This document shows, one piece after another, positions 25,251-34,176 of a stretch of 34,485 nucleotides of DNA. Position numbers and translations under genes: made by a program. The stretch's first letter is position 1; each line of letters opens with the position of its first letter. The DNA is taken from assembly GCA_023301765.1 (NCBI GenBank), contig JALZUC010000061.1, positions 1 to 34,485 on the forward strand, read 5' to 3'. Below the pieces are notes generated by a model. That model had not been told where the DNA came from, searched no databases, and worked only from the letters and a program-made list of their open reading frames with translations. Source of the DNA: Akkermansiaceae bacterium (GTDB taxonomy: Bacteria; Verrucomicrobiota; Verrucomicrobiia; Verrucomicrobiales; Akkermansiaceae).

Positions 25251-25868
25251 CTATTCGCTCACAGTCTTGGCCTTTTTGCTCTTTTTCCTACAGCTACCAC
25301 AGCAGCATAAGTTTCCTGCATGAACTGCAATCAGGCATAAACCTCCTAGTGTAGTTACAATGCTGGCTGGAGGAATAACAAGTGACTTCTCTCCTGCTTC
25401 ATTGACTACGATAGATGGACAACAATTATCCACACACCCTACTGGCTCGGAAGCAACTGCTCCCTTACTGCAATTAGTGCCTCATCCAGGGGCGGTAGAA
25501 GTGCATTTTTCAGCCGCAGCTGGGGTTACAGCGCTAGTTACATTAGGGCTGGGTTGGCCAGCTTCTACGTATGGAAGAATAGCTCCTACTATGATAAAGC
25601 TAATCCCAGCCACACCAGCCACGATAACCCACTTTCTGCCATGCTTTTTGAAGCCCTTGCGCATCATGAAAATAGCAATAGGGATAACGATCAAAGCCAT
25701 ACCCCAATGAGTAGAGGGATGTGCCCACGCCTTACCAAAGGTAGGCAGAAGTATCAGAAAAATAGGGGTGAGTGCGCAGTGAATGGCACACAAAATAGAT
25801 GCCAGAATTCCTATGCGGTCTACACCGGTGTGACTTTTTAAATCTGAATTATTTACTGCTAGTTCCAT
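25251..25868 (-). CDS. Predicted selenoprotein: MerC-like membrane protein, Sec at residue 129
   Basis: One frame of 205 residues is interrupted only by UGA at 25482-25484. Residues 1-105 are a MerC-like domain with three TM helices, the metal-thiol motif CAIHC (Cys27, His30, Cys31) followed by LTP, and the conserved AHPSTHW segment. After a linker comes a Cys-rich region: Cys122, the UGA at 129, Cys133 (U-G-T-N-C), Cys145, Cys149 and Cys150. A fourth hydrophobic helix (about 163-185) and a CCCGSC tail with a lysine-rich end follow. The continuing frame, the surrounding cysteines and a SECIS-like hairpin argue for selenocysteine rather than two genes; the downstream part alone has only a GTG start and no RBS. 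It probably binds or transports a soft metal or a redox species. No merR, merA or merP is nearby. Confidence 0.8.
25449..25464 (-). promoter_or_regulatory. Candidate bacterial SECIS hairpin for the MerC-like selenoprotein
   Basis: On the minus strand GGGAGC pairs with GCTTCC (six pairs, one G-U) around an AGTT tetraloop. The loop begins 23 nt after the UGA and carries G in its second position, both matching the described bSECIS pattern. An alternative AATTGC/GCAGTT stem overlaps it, so folding is not certain. Confidence 0.55.
25482..25484 (-). other. In-frame UGA, predicted selenocysteine codon (MerC-like protein)
   Basis: The minus-strand codons run GCC CCT GGA, TGA, GGC ACT AAT TGC, between a MerC domain and a Cys-rich C-terminal region. 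Sixteen sense codons separate it from the first possible internal GTG start. Confidence 0.75.
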
Positions 25869-26017
25869 ATTCTATCGAGTGTTGTCGAGGTGGTAAATAC
25901 ACATAAATCACACTAACGCAAATAAATTGCATTAAAATATTACATGGTGAGTTTAGTTAATAACTCTCTGTATATGAGATTTCTGTTCAAATTAACATAA
26001 TCTGCCTATATCACGGT

Positions 26018-27880
26018 ATGTACTTAAAGCTATTCTTCGCCATCATAATTTGTTTTGGCCCTGTAAGTGCAGCTGATAAACCTAATATTTTATGGATTGT
26101 CTCGGAAGATAATGACTCACAGTGGCTAGGCTGCTATGGGAACAAACAGGCTCAGACACCAAATATCGATCACCTAGCTAAGCATGGTGTGCTTTTTAAC
26201 CATGCCTACTCAAATGCCCCGGTCTGTGCCGTAGCGCGATCCACCATTCTTAATGGTGCGTATGCTATCAGCCAAGGTACGCAGCACATGCGCAGTAGAC
26301 ACCGTATACCTGCGAAGTACAAATCCTATGTAGGTTATTTAAAAGATGAAGGTTATTACTGCACTAACCGCTCTAAGACAGATTACAACTTTGAGGGTAA
26401 TGATAAAGCTATATGGGACAGCTGCTCTAAAAGTGCACACTATGACTCTCGTCCAGATGGAGTGCCATTCTTTACAATTTTTAATCTTACCGTTTCACAC
26501 GAAAGCTCACTATTCTCTGATCGTATTGCTAGAAATCGGAGGAAAGGTCTTATTCCTAAGACCTCTCGTATTACACCGGAGAACGTCACCTTACCACCCT
26601 ATCTGCCTGACCTCCCTGCTATCCGGAGTGATCTCGCTATTTACCATGATAACATCACCGCTCTTGATGCTGAGATCGGTAAGATCCTAGCTGAACTTAA
26701 AGCAAAAGGCCTTTCGGAAAATACCATCGTCTTCTACTACAGCGATCACGGTGGAGTTACACCGCGCGGTAAACGTTATTTAAAAAATACCGGAGTTAAA
26801 GTCCCGCTCATTGTCCATATACCGGAGAAATGGCAGGCACTCTCGCCCCACACAGCTGGCCAAAGAGTCGACGAAGTCGTATCCTTTGTAGATCTCGCTC
26901 CCACACTATTATCACTACTGGGGATAGATAAACCTCAGCAAATGCAAGGCCGCGCCTTTCTCGGTAGTAAGCGCACAGCAGCTCCAGATGAGCATTACGC
27001 CCTTTTATATGCAGATCGATTTGATGAACTCTATGGTATGCGAAGAGGTATCACTGATAGTCGGTGGAAATATATTCACCGCTTCACCCCACACCTTACT
27101 GCCGCACCATACAGTTTCTATCAATTTGGCCAAGCGGGATGGAAGGCATGGCAAGCCGCCTGGGAGAAAGACAACCTAGCAGACAGGTATAAAAAAATAT
27201 GGGAGCCAGATCAAGTTATCGAAGAGCTCTTTGATACCAATGCTGATCCATGGGAAATCAAAAACCTTGCCGCTGATCCAGCACACCAGCATCAGCTAAC
27301 AAAAATGCGTGGTCAGCTCAGATCCTCCATGATCAATGCCAGAGACACCGGACTGGTACCTGAGCCCATGTTTAAAATCCTAGGAGGAAATGCCACCATT
27401 GCTAATTACATGGAATCACAGCACGCCATGTTACCAGAGTTAGTCGATCTCGCTCTCATGGCATCTGAGCGTGATACCAAAAATTTAGATCAGCTCGTCA
27501 AACTTACAGAAAGTGAACATCCCCTGAAGCGCTACTGGGCAGCGCAAGGTCTCCTCATCTTGCATAACTCTGTAGCTACCGCAGAAAAGCCCCTCACGAA
27601 GCTACTTAATGATCCATTTTCCGCCATCCGTGTAGCAGCAGCCCACACCCTATTTTTAATAGGAAATCAAGAACGGGGGAGAGTGGCGCTCATCGACGAG
27701 CTGAACAAAGGTGGTAATGAGTATAATCAACAAAATGTCATCAACGCCCTCAGATCCATCGGCGCGCTTGACGAGATCAGTCAAAACTGGGTGGATAAAA
27801 CTCTGGCAGACCCTAAAGCTGGAAAATATGTCGAGCGCCTAGCAGCTCAGCTTAAAAGTAGCCGGCAGCAGAAAAAGTAA
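26018..27880 (+). CDS. Secreted sulfatase with C-terminal HEAT-like region
   Basis: The protein has 620 residues with a signal peptide (cleavage near VSAA-DK). The alkaline-phosphatase-fold sulfatase domain starts NILWIVSEDNDSQWLGCYG (metal-binding acidic residues) and TPNIDHLAKHGV. The formylglycine site is Cys70 in NAPVCAVARSTILNG; position three of the C-x-P/A-x-R signature is Val. Further motifs are TQHMRSRH and the metal/His motif FYYSDHGGVTPRGK. From about residue 470 the protein becomes helical with HEAT-like repeats (HPLKRYWAAQGLLIL, DPFSAIRVAAAHTLFLIG). The enzyme should remove sulfate from glycans after export and maturation by a formylglycine-generating enzyme or anaerobic SME, neither encoded here. 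It is followed 145 nt later by the macroglobulin gene on the same strand. Confidence 0.92.
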   Translation: MYLKLFFAIIICFGPVSAADKPNILWIVSEDNDSQWLGCYGNKQAQTPNIDHLAKHGVLFNHAYSNAPVCAVARSTILNGAYAISQGTQHMRSRHRIPAKYKSYVGYLKDEGYYCTNRSKTDYNFEGNDKAIWDSCSKSAHYDSRPDGVPFFTIFNLTVSHESSLFSDRIARNRRKGLIPKTSRITPENVTLPPYLPDLPAIRSDLAIYHDNITALDAEIGKILAELKAKGLSENTIVFYYSDHGGVTPRGKRYLKNTGVKVPLIVHIPEKWQALSPHTAGQRVDEVVSFVDLAPTLLSLLGIDKPQQMQGRAFLGSKRTAAPDEHYALLYADRFDELYGMRRGITDSRWKYIHRFTPHLTAAPYSFYQFGQAGWKAWQAAWEKDNLADRYKKIWEPDQVIEELFDTNADPWEIKNLAADPAHQHQLTKMRGQLRSSMINARDTGLVPEPMFKILGGNATIANYMESQHAMLPELVDLALMASERDTKNLDQLVKLTESEHPLKRYWAAQGLLILHNSVATAEKPLTKLLNDPFSAIRVAAAHTLFLIGNQERGRVALIDELNKGGNEYNQQNVINALRSIGALDEISQNWVDKTLADPKAGKYVERLAAQLKSSRQQKK

Positions 27881-28025
27881 GACCAAGCATTTATTTATTT
27901 ATTTGTCACATTTCATAAAGCTCAAAGCAATAGGCTTGAACAAACCGCCCCCCAAGCGCTGATATTTCAGCATTCAGACAGCGGTCTGTGCCCTCTACTA
28001 CGGTAAATATCACCCCCTAACTATC

Positions 28026-31000
28026 ATGACGAATTTTTATAAACTCCTCGCTACCATAGTCATCAGCTTCGCTACGATGGCACTCCAGCTATCTGCTCAG
28101 GAAGATACCCGCGAGATGGCGAATAAGCTCAACAAACAGGGAAATTACAAGGAAGCCCTCAGCCTCTACAAAGAACTTCTCAGTGGAGATCAGCCTAAGC
28201 CAGAAGATCTCAGCTCTGCTGCAGACTGCCTAAAACGCCTCAAAAGCGCTGATGAGGTAGATGCCCTGATCGAGCAGACGATGAAGAAGCATGGGAAGAA
28301 CTCAGCACTCTTACACACTGCAGCCCGCACCTACTTTCACCAAAATCGTTACGGCAGCATCATCGCGGGTCAGTATAAGCGAGGTAATACTAATCGTGGT
28401 GACTATGTTCATAGCACGGATCGTGATCGCATACGCTCTATGCAGCTCTGCCTGCAAGCACTAGAACATCTACCCACAGAAAAAACGGCCGCGCATAAAG
28501 AGACTGAGAGAGTTACCTACTATCTGTTAGCGTCCCTTGTCTCTTACGGCAGCTTAAACGCAGCAGATGCATGGAAGTTCCAGGAACTTAGTGATACCAG
28601 CAAGCTGCCAGACTATCAGAAGAACAGCAGATGGGGGCACGGTGGAAGATCCCCACAGGGAGCGCCGGTAGATGACGCAGGAGCCCCACTCTATTACTCC
28701 GTGCCAGAAAGCTGGGCCGCGGCCAAGAATGACGGTGAACGCTGGCGCTACTGCTTATCACGCCAAGCAGCACTGGACCCATCTACAGCAGATGCCAAAC
28801 AAGAAGAATGGGCTAACTTCCTACGCAGCCAGTTTGGCGTCATCACCATGCGCTACTACACTTGGTTCAACACTCTGGATATGGATAAACAAAAGGGTAT
28901 CCTCCAGATGCACACCCTCACAGATAAGGAAACATTGGCTAGGCTAGCCACTGGAGTGAAGCGCTTTGAGCTACCAGGTGATCAGAATTTCATCCGGATT
29001 TATGAAGAACTATCTGCCAGGAGACCGTCCACCGCAGATTACCTCATACAGGTTTACTTAGACCGCCGCCAACATGAGAAAGCTGCCGCTCTCTTGGTAA
29101 AAACCATCGAAAAATTCCCCAAGGGAGTCTCAGCTGATGGACGTCGTGATCTCCTCAAGCAAATCACAAACAACTGGGGGAAATTCGAAGCCAACAGCAG
29201 CGCACACCCTAGTGGTAAGGAAGCATCTGTTAGCTACATTTTCCGTAATGCCAAGTCTGTGACACTTGTTGCACGTGAGGTAGATACCCGCCTCCTCATA
29301 GATAATACCTGGGAATACCTTGAGGGGAATCCTCTGAAGCTAAACTGGAACCTCGTCCGCTGGCATAGCCTAGGCAATGACCTCGTAAATACAGTGCGGA
29401 AAAAGTACGTGGGTAGAGAAGTAGGCAGACGTGTGCATGCCCTCACGCCACGTGACCACCACTGGGACACACAGGCCACACTCAGCGTGCCAGTGAAAAA
29501 AGCAGGCACATACCTCATCTCTGCCGAGCTAGATAATGGCGTCACCGCACACACAGTAGTATGGATAGATGGTGCCACCGTTGTCAAAAAAGATATCAAA
29601 GGTGGCGAGCTCTACTACGTGGCAGATGCCATCACCGGAAAAGGTATCAGTAATGTAAATGTAGAATTTTTCGGCTACCGTCAGACATATCGTAAGAAAA
29701 ATAATCTACTGAGAAAGCATGACTTTTTTACCAAGCGCTTTGCTAAAAAAACTGGAGAAGACGGCACTCTTATCATCAAAAACGGAGAGCTTAGCAGTGA
29801 CTTCCAGTGGATGGTCAGAGCCCAGACGGACCGAGGTAGTGCTCTACTAGGATTTAATCACATTGGCTCGTCAGTAGGGAATCGGAAGAGTTACCTTACC
29901 ACCAAGGCATTTGCCATCACAGATCGCCCCGTCTATCAGCCGGGACAAGATGTCTATGGTAAGTTCTGGGTGCGCAGTGCTAGCTATGAACTAGAGGATG
30001 TTTCCACCTTTGCGGGAAGAAAGTATCAGATCAATGTCATGGATGCCTCCGGTAATATTGTCCTCAAGAACCACTCCGTCACCGCAGATGCCTACGGAGG
30101 TGTAGAGTATACGGTCAAGCTAGCAGAGGACGCCAAGCTAGGTAACTACTCCGTGCAGCTAAAAGAGGTAACTTCATACCGAGGACACCACACCTTCCGC
30201 GTAGAGGAGTATAAAAAGCCAGAGTATGAGGTCATCATAGATGCGCCTAAAGATCCAGTCATGCTGGGGGAGAAATTCGAGGCTATAGTAAAAGCAAACT
30301 ACTACCACGGCGCACCCGTGGCAGAAGCCAAGGTGAAGGTCAAAGTCATGCGCACCCGCCATAACGACCGCTGGTTTCCAGTAAGCCGCTGGGACTGGCT
30401 CTACGGTGGTGGCTACGGATGGTTAGACATAGAGCGCCCATGGTATCCTGGTTGGAGCTACTGGGGCTGCCGTTGCCCCACGCCCTTCTGGTGGAGCAGA
30501 GGTGGCGAGCAGCCAGAGATCGTTCTGGAGCAAGAGTTAGAGATAGGCGAAGACGGCACGCTCAAAGTAGAAATAGATACCGCACTGGCCAAAGCCGTGC
30601 ACAGTGACTCTGATCATCGTTATCAAGTGATCGCAGAAGTTGTGGATGCCTCCCGCCGCACCATCGTGGGTAAGGGTAGCACCATTGCCGCGCGGAAGGC
30701 CTATCAGGTTAGCGTATGGTTAGACCGTGGATATGCTCGCACTGGTGATGCCATCACAGCCACCATTGCCGCGCGTAGTGCCAATGGCAAAAAAGTGGAG
30801 GCCAAAGGTAAAGCCACCCTTTTCCGTATAGAAACCAAGGATGGTGAAGTCACAGAAACCGAGGTGAAAAACTGGGGGGTCGACACTGAGAATGAGAGGG
30901 ACGGCAGCATTAAGATTCAGGCCGGAAGTGCCGGACAGTATCGCCTTTCCGCAGAGATGACCGATGCCAAGGGCCGAAAAATAGAAGGTGCCATCATCTT

Positions 31001-34000
31001 CACCATACGAGGAGATCAGGATGCTAATGGAGAATTTCACTACTCAGACATAGAGCTCATCGCAGATAAGCGAACCTATCAGAATGGCTCCACAGTGAAA
31101 CTTCTCATCAATACCAAAAAACCTAACAGCACCGTGTTACTCTCACTGAGGGGCGGCCTGGATTACCGCCTAGTGCACATCACTGGGCAGTCCACTGAGA
31201 TTGAAATTCCTGTATCACAGAAGGACATGCCTAACTTCTTTATCGAGGCCGCCACTGTCTCAAACGCGCGGGTGCACACTGCCATGCGTGAGATCATTGT
31301 ACCACCGGAGAAGCGTATTCTTAATGTAGAGGTGCTTCCTAGTGATGAGCGCTTCAAACCGCGCGCAGAGGGCACGGTAAAAGTCCGCATCACAGACCAG
31401 CATGGCGAACCTGTGAAAGGCAGCCTCGCCCTTAGTATCTATGACAAATCCCTAGAATACATTTCTGGAGGAAGCAACGTCTCTAACATCAAAGAACACT
31501 TCTGGAAATGGCGCCGTCACTTCCGTGGTGGCTACCAGCACTCCGCCAATCACTATGAGAACAACATTCTCAAAACCAACGCCACCCCCATGCAGACCTT
31601 AGGGGCCTTTGGCCACACATTGGCAGACTCGAGTACTCGGACCATAGGGTTTAAAGGTAAGAAATTTGCACCGAGGTTATCAAAGAGAAGTGACAGTGAT
31701 GCCCTAGCAGCGTCTCCCATGGCCGATTCTATGGATGATTTTGGGAGGAGGGATGAAGTAGAAGGCCGTGGGGGATTGCCAAATGCAGCTCCAGAAGTTC
31801 TAATCCGTAAAGACTTCGCAGATCTCATCAAGTGGGTCGGCTCTGTAGAAACAGATAATCATGGCGTAGCCGAAGTTCCTGTCACCTTCCCTGATAATCT
31901 AACAACATGGAAAATAAAAACCTGGGCCATGTCTCACGGCACCCGTGTCGGCGAAGGCACTGCCGAGGTCATCACCAGTAAAGATCTTATCATTCGCTTG
32001 CAGGCACCGCGTTATTTTGTAGAGAAAGATGAGGTTGTACTCAGCGCAGTGGTGCATAATTACCTGAAGACGGATCAGAACGCCACCATCAGCTTAGAGT
32101 TAGAAGGCGGTACTATCACCTCCACTTCACCCTTAGAGCAAAAGCAGCTTATTAAAGCCGGCGGTGAAACACGCATCGACTGGCGCACGAAGGTCACCCA
32201 AGAAGGCGAAGCCATCGTTAGAATGAAAGTCATCACTGAGGATGACGCAGACGCCATGGAGATGACCTTCCCTGTCTACGTACACGGCATTCTCAAGCAA
32301 GAGGCATGGAGCCGCGTGATCGCTCCTGACCAGCATAAGACGGTCATTGATTTTAGCGTTCCTGCCGAGCGCAGACCTGATCAAACTCGCTTAGAAATCC
32401 GCTACTCACCCACCATCGCTGGCAGTATAGTAGATGCCTTACCCTACCTCGTAGATTATCCTCACGGCTGCACAGAGCAGACGCTTAATCGTTTTGTCCC
32501 CACCGTCATCGTGCAGAAGCTCCTGCAAGAAATGGATATCAATCTAGAGGATGTTAGAAATAAACGTGCCAATCTAAACCCACAAGAAATAGGTGATGAT
32601 AAAAAACGCATGGCACAATGGCAGCGCTGGCAGCGTAATCCTGTCTTCAATAAAAAAGAAGTTGATAAGATGGCTCGCGCAGGGCTGAAGCGCCTCGCTG
32701 AGATGCAACTCACCGATGGTGGCTGGGGCTGGTTCTCCGGTTACGGTGAGCGCTCCTACCCCCACACCACGGCCGTAGTCGTTCACGGACTCCTCACTGC
32801 CAAGGCTAATGGAGCCATGATAGACACAGGAATGTTAGATCGTGGAATCAACTGGCTGAAAAGCCACGAAACCCGTGAAGCAGAAAAAATCCGTATGTGG
32901 GAAAAGCGTAAGGAAAATACTAAACGCCACCCCTCAGCCATGGACGCCTTCATTCGTCTCGTACTTGCAGAAGCTGAGCAGCAGAACAAAGAAATGTTAG
33001 GTTTCTTATTCCGTGATAAAAATCAACTCTCTGTTTACGCGAAGTCTCTTACCGGCATGGCCCTACATCTCGCTAAAGATACTAAAAGACGAGATGCTGT
33101 AATCCGTAACATTGAGCAATATCTCGTCTACGATGATGAAAACCAAAGCGCCTACCTCAAGCTAGGAAATAGCAACTACTGGTGGTACTGGTACGGCAGC
33201 AGCATGGAAGCGCAAGCTTGGTATCTCAAGCTACTAGCAGCCACTAATCCAAGGTCTAAACAAGCGCGCGGACTCGTTAAATACCTGATCAATAATAGAA
33301 AACACGCCACCTACTGGAACTCCACCCGAGATACTGCCTATTGTATAGAAGCCATCTCAGACTACATGCGTGCCAGTGGGGAAAATACGCCGGACACAGA
33401 AGTGACCATCTCCGTAGACGGTAAAGCCATCAAGACGGTAAAAATAACCAAGGAGAATCTCTTTTCCTACGATAACAAAGTTCTCCTCGCAGGGGACGCA
33501 CTCGGCACTGGTAAACACCAGATAGAAATCACCAAGACAGGTGACGGCCCACTCTACACCAATGCCTATCTACAAGTATTCACCAAAGAAGACTTCATCA
33601 CCAAGGCAGGACTTGAGGTGAAAGTAGACCGCGCTTACTACAAGCTAGAGCGCATTGATGCCAATGAGTCCACCGCCGGCACTAGCGGACAAGTCGTGCA
33701 GCATAAGGTAGAAAAATACAACCGCATCCCTCTGAAATCTGGGGATATGTTAGTCAGCGGTGACCTCGTAGAAGTAGAGCTGCATATCCACAGTAAAAAC
33801 GACTACGAGTATCTCATGTTTAGTGATTGGAAACCAGCCGGACTTGAGTCCGTAGACATCCGCAGCGGCTACACTGGTAACAGTATGGGCGCCTACATGG
33901 AAGTCCACCACGAGCGCACCTCATTCTTCATCCGTCAGCTTAGGCAAGGAGAGCACAGCCTAAGCTACCGCCTCCGTGCCGAGATCCCCGGCAGCTTCAG

Positions 34001-34091
34001 CGCCCTCCCCACCACCGCCGAAGCCATGTATGCCCCAGAGCTAAAAGCAAACTCAGACGAGATTAAAATTCAGGTGAAGGATAAGGAGTAA
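28026..34091 (+). CDS. Giant bacterial alpha-2-macroglobulin with thioester
   Basis: The protein has 2021 residues. The signal peptide ends near QLSAQ and lacks a lipobox. A TPR-like section follows (about 30-110). MG-type beta domains include MG2 around 625-725 (ITDRPVYQPGQDVYGKFWVR). A Trp/Tyr/Gly-rich insertion lies at about 782-825. A low-complexity bait-like stretch at about 1150-1265 precedes the A2M domain (VGSVETDNHGVAEVPVTFPDN, WKIKTWA). The thioester motif GCTEQ has Cys1482 and Gln1485, followed by the alpha-helical thioester domain with DGGWGWFSG. The C-terminal beta domains end the chain. Cleavage of the bait region by a protease should expose the thioester and trap the attacker, protecting the periplasm or cell surface. 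The usual partner pbpC is absent. Confidence 0.93.
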   Translation: MTNFYKLLATIVISFATMALQLSAQEDTREMANKLNKQGNYKEALSLYKELLSGDQPKPEDLSSAADCLKRLKSADEVDALIEQTMKKHGKNSALLHTAARTYFHQNRYGSIIAGQYKRGNTNRGDYVHSTDRDRIRSMQLCLQALEHLPTEKTAAHKETERVTYYLLASLVSYGSLNAADAWKFQELSDTSKLPDYQKNSRWGHGGRSPQGAPVDDAGAPLYYSVPESWAAAKNDGERWRYCLSRQAALDPSTADAKQEEWANFLRSQFGVITMRYYTWFNTLDMDKQKGILQMHTLTDKETLARLATGVKRFELPGDQNFIRIYEELSARRPSTADYLIQVYLDRRQHEKAAALLVKTIEKFPKGVSADGRRDLLKQITNNWGKFEANSSAHPSGKEASVSYIFRNAKSVTLVAREVDTRLLIDNTWEYLEGNPLKLNWNLVRWHSLGNDLVNTVRKKYVGREVGRRVHALTPRDHHWDTQATLSVPVKKAGTYLISAELDNGVTAHTVVWIDGATVVKKDIKGGELYYVADAITGKGISNVNVEFFGYRQTYRKKNNLLRKHDFFTKRFAKKTGEDGTLIIKNGELSSDFQWMVRAQTDRGSALLGFNHIGSSVGNRKSYLTTKAFAITDRPVYQPGQDVYGKFWVRSASYELEDVSTFAGRKYQINVMDASGNIVLKNHSVTADAYGGVEYTVKLAEDAKLGNYSVQLKEVTSYRGHHTFRVEEYKKPEYEVIIDAPKDPVMLGEKFEAIVKANYYHGAPVAEAKVKVKVMRTRHNDRWFPVSRWDWLYGGGYGWLDIERPWYPGWSYWGCRCPTPFWWSRGGEQPEIVLEQELEIGEDGTLKVEIDTALAKAVHSDSDHRYQVIAEVVDASRRTIVGKGSTIAARKAYQVSVWLDRGYARTGDAITATIAARSANGKKVEAKGKATLFRIETKDGEVTETEVKNWGVDTENERDGSIKIQAGSAGQYRLSAEMTDAKGRKIEGAIIFTIRGDQDANGEFHYSDIELIADKRTYQNGSTVKLLINTKKPNSTVLLSLRGGLDYRLVHITGQSTEIEIPVSQKDMPNFFIEAATVSNARVHTAMREIIVPPEKRILNVEVLPSDERFKPRAEGTVKVRITDQHGEPVKGSLALSIYDKSLEYISGGSNVSNIKEHFWKWRRHFRGGYQHSANHYENNILKTNATPMQTLGAFGHTLADSSTRTIGFKGKKFAPRLSKRSDSDALAASPMADSMDDFGRRDEVEGRGGLPNAAPEVLIRKDFADLIKWVGSVETDNHGVAEVPVTFPDNLTTWKIKTWAMSHGTRVGEGTAEVITSKDLIIRLQAPRYFVEKDEVVLSAVVHNYLKTDQNATISLELEGGTITSTSPLEQKQLIKAGGETRIDWRTKVTQEGEAIVRMKVITEDDADAMEMTFPVYVHGILKQEAWSRVIAPDQHKTVIDFSVPAERRPDQTRLEIRYSPTIAGSIVDALPYLVDYPHGCTEQTLNRFVPTVIVQKLLQEMDINLEDVRNKRANLNPQEIGDDKKRMAQWQRWQRNPVFNKKEVDKMARAGLKRLAEMQLTDGGWGWFSGYGERSYPHTTAVVVHGLLTAKANGAMIDTGMLDRGINWLKSHETREAEKIRMWEKRKENTKRHPSAMDAFIRLVLAEAEQQNKEMLGFLFRDKNQLSVYAKSLTGMALHLAKDTKRRDAVIRNIEQYLVYDDENQSAYLKLGNSNYWWYWYGSSMEAQAWYLKLLAATNPRSKQARGLVKYLINNRKHATYWNSTRDTAYCIEAISDYMRASGENTPDTEVTISVDGKAIKTVKITKENLFSYDNKVLLAGDALGTGKHQIEITKTGDGPLYTNAYLQVFTKEDFITKAGLEVKVDRAYYKLERIDANESTAGTSGQVVQHKVEKYNRIPLKSGDMLVSGDLVEVELHIHSKNDYEYLMFSDWKPAGLESVDIRSGYTGNSMGAYMEVHHERTSFFIRQLRQGEHSLSYRLRAEIPGSFSALPTTAEAMYAPELKANSDEIKIQVKDKE

Positions 34092-34148
34092 TTACTCGCT
34101 CAATTTCGCTCAGTGAGACACAGCCGCCACCTCTTGATTGTCGAAGGG

Positions 34149-34160
34149 GAGGGGCCCCTC
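34149..34160. repeat. 12-bp perfect palindrome between convergent genes
   Basis: GAGGGGCCCCTC is self-complementary and is flanked by further partly pairing bases (TTGTCG on the left, CGATATACAA on the right). It lies between the macroglobulin stop and the stop of the minus-strand regulator, so a bidirectional transcription stop is plausible, but there is no T-tract. Confidence 0.5.
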
Positions 34161-34176
34161 AACGATATACAACCAT

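Noticed and set aside
25251-25433. Separate 60-residue Cys-rich protein starting at a GTG
   Set aside because: It has no ribosome binding site and is in the same frame as the MerC-like gene, with 16 further open codons upstream that carry Cys; it is better read as the C-terminus of one protein.
46-25868. Genome-wide UGA reassignment (Trp or Gly code)
   Set aside because: Several intact genes end in UGA at the expected family length, and other tryptophan and glycine positions use standard codons.
25991-26001. Minus-strand TTATGTTAATT resembling the XerD arm of a dif site
   Set aside because: It matches 10 of 11 bases of the E. coli XerD arm, but the bases where the XerC arm should be match poorly, and a match this good is expected by chance in a window of this size.
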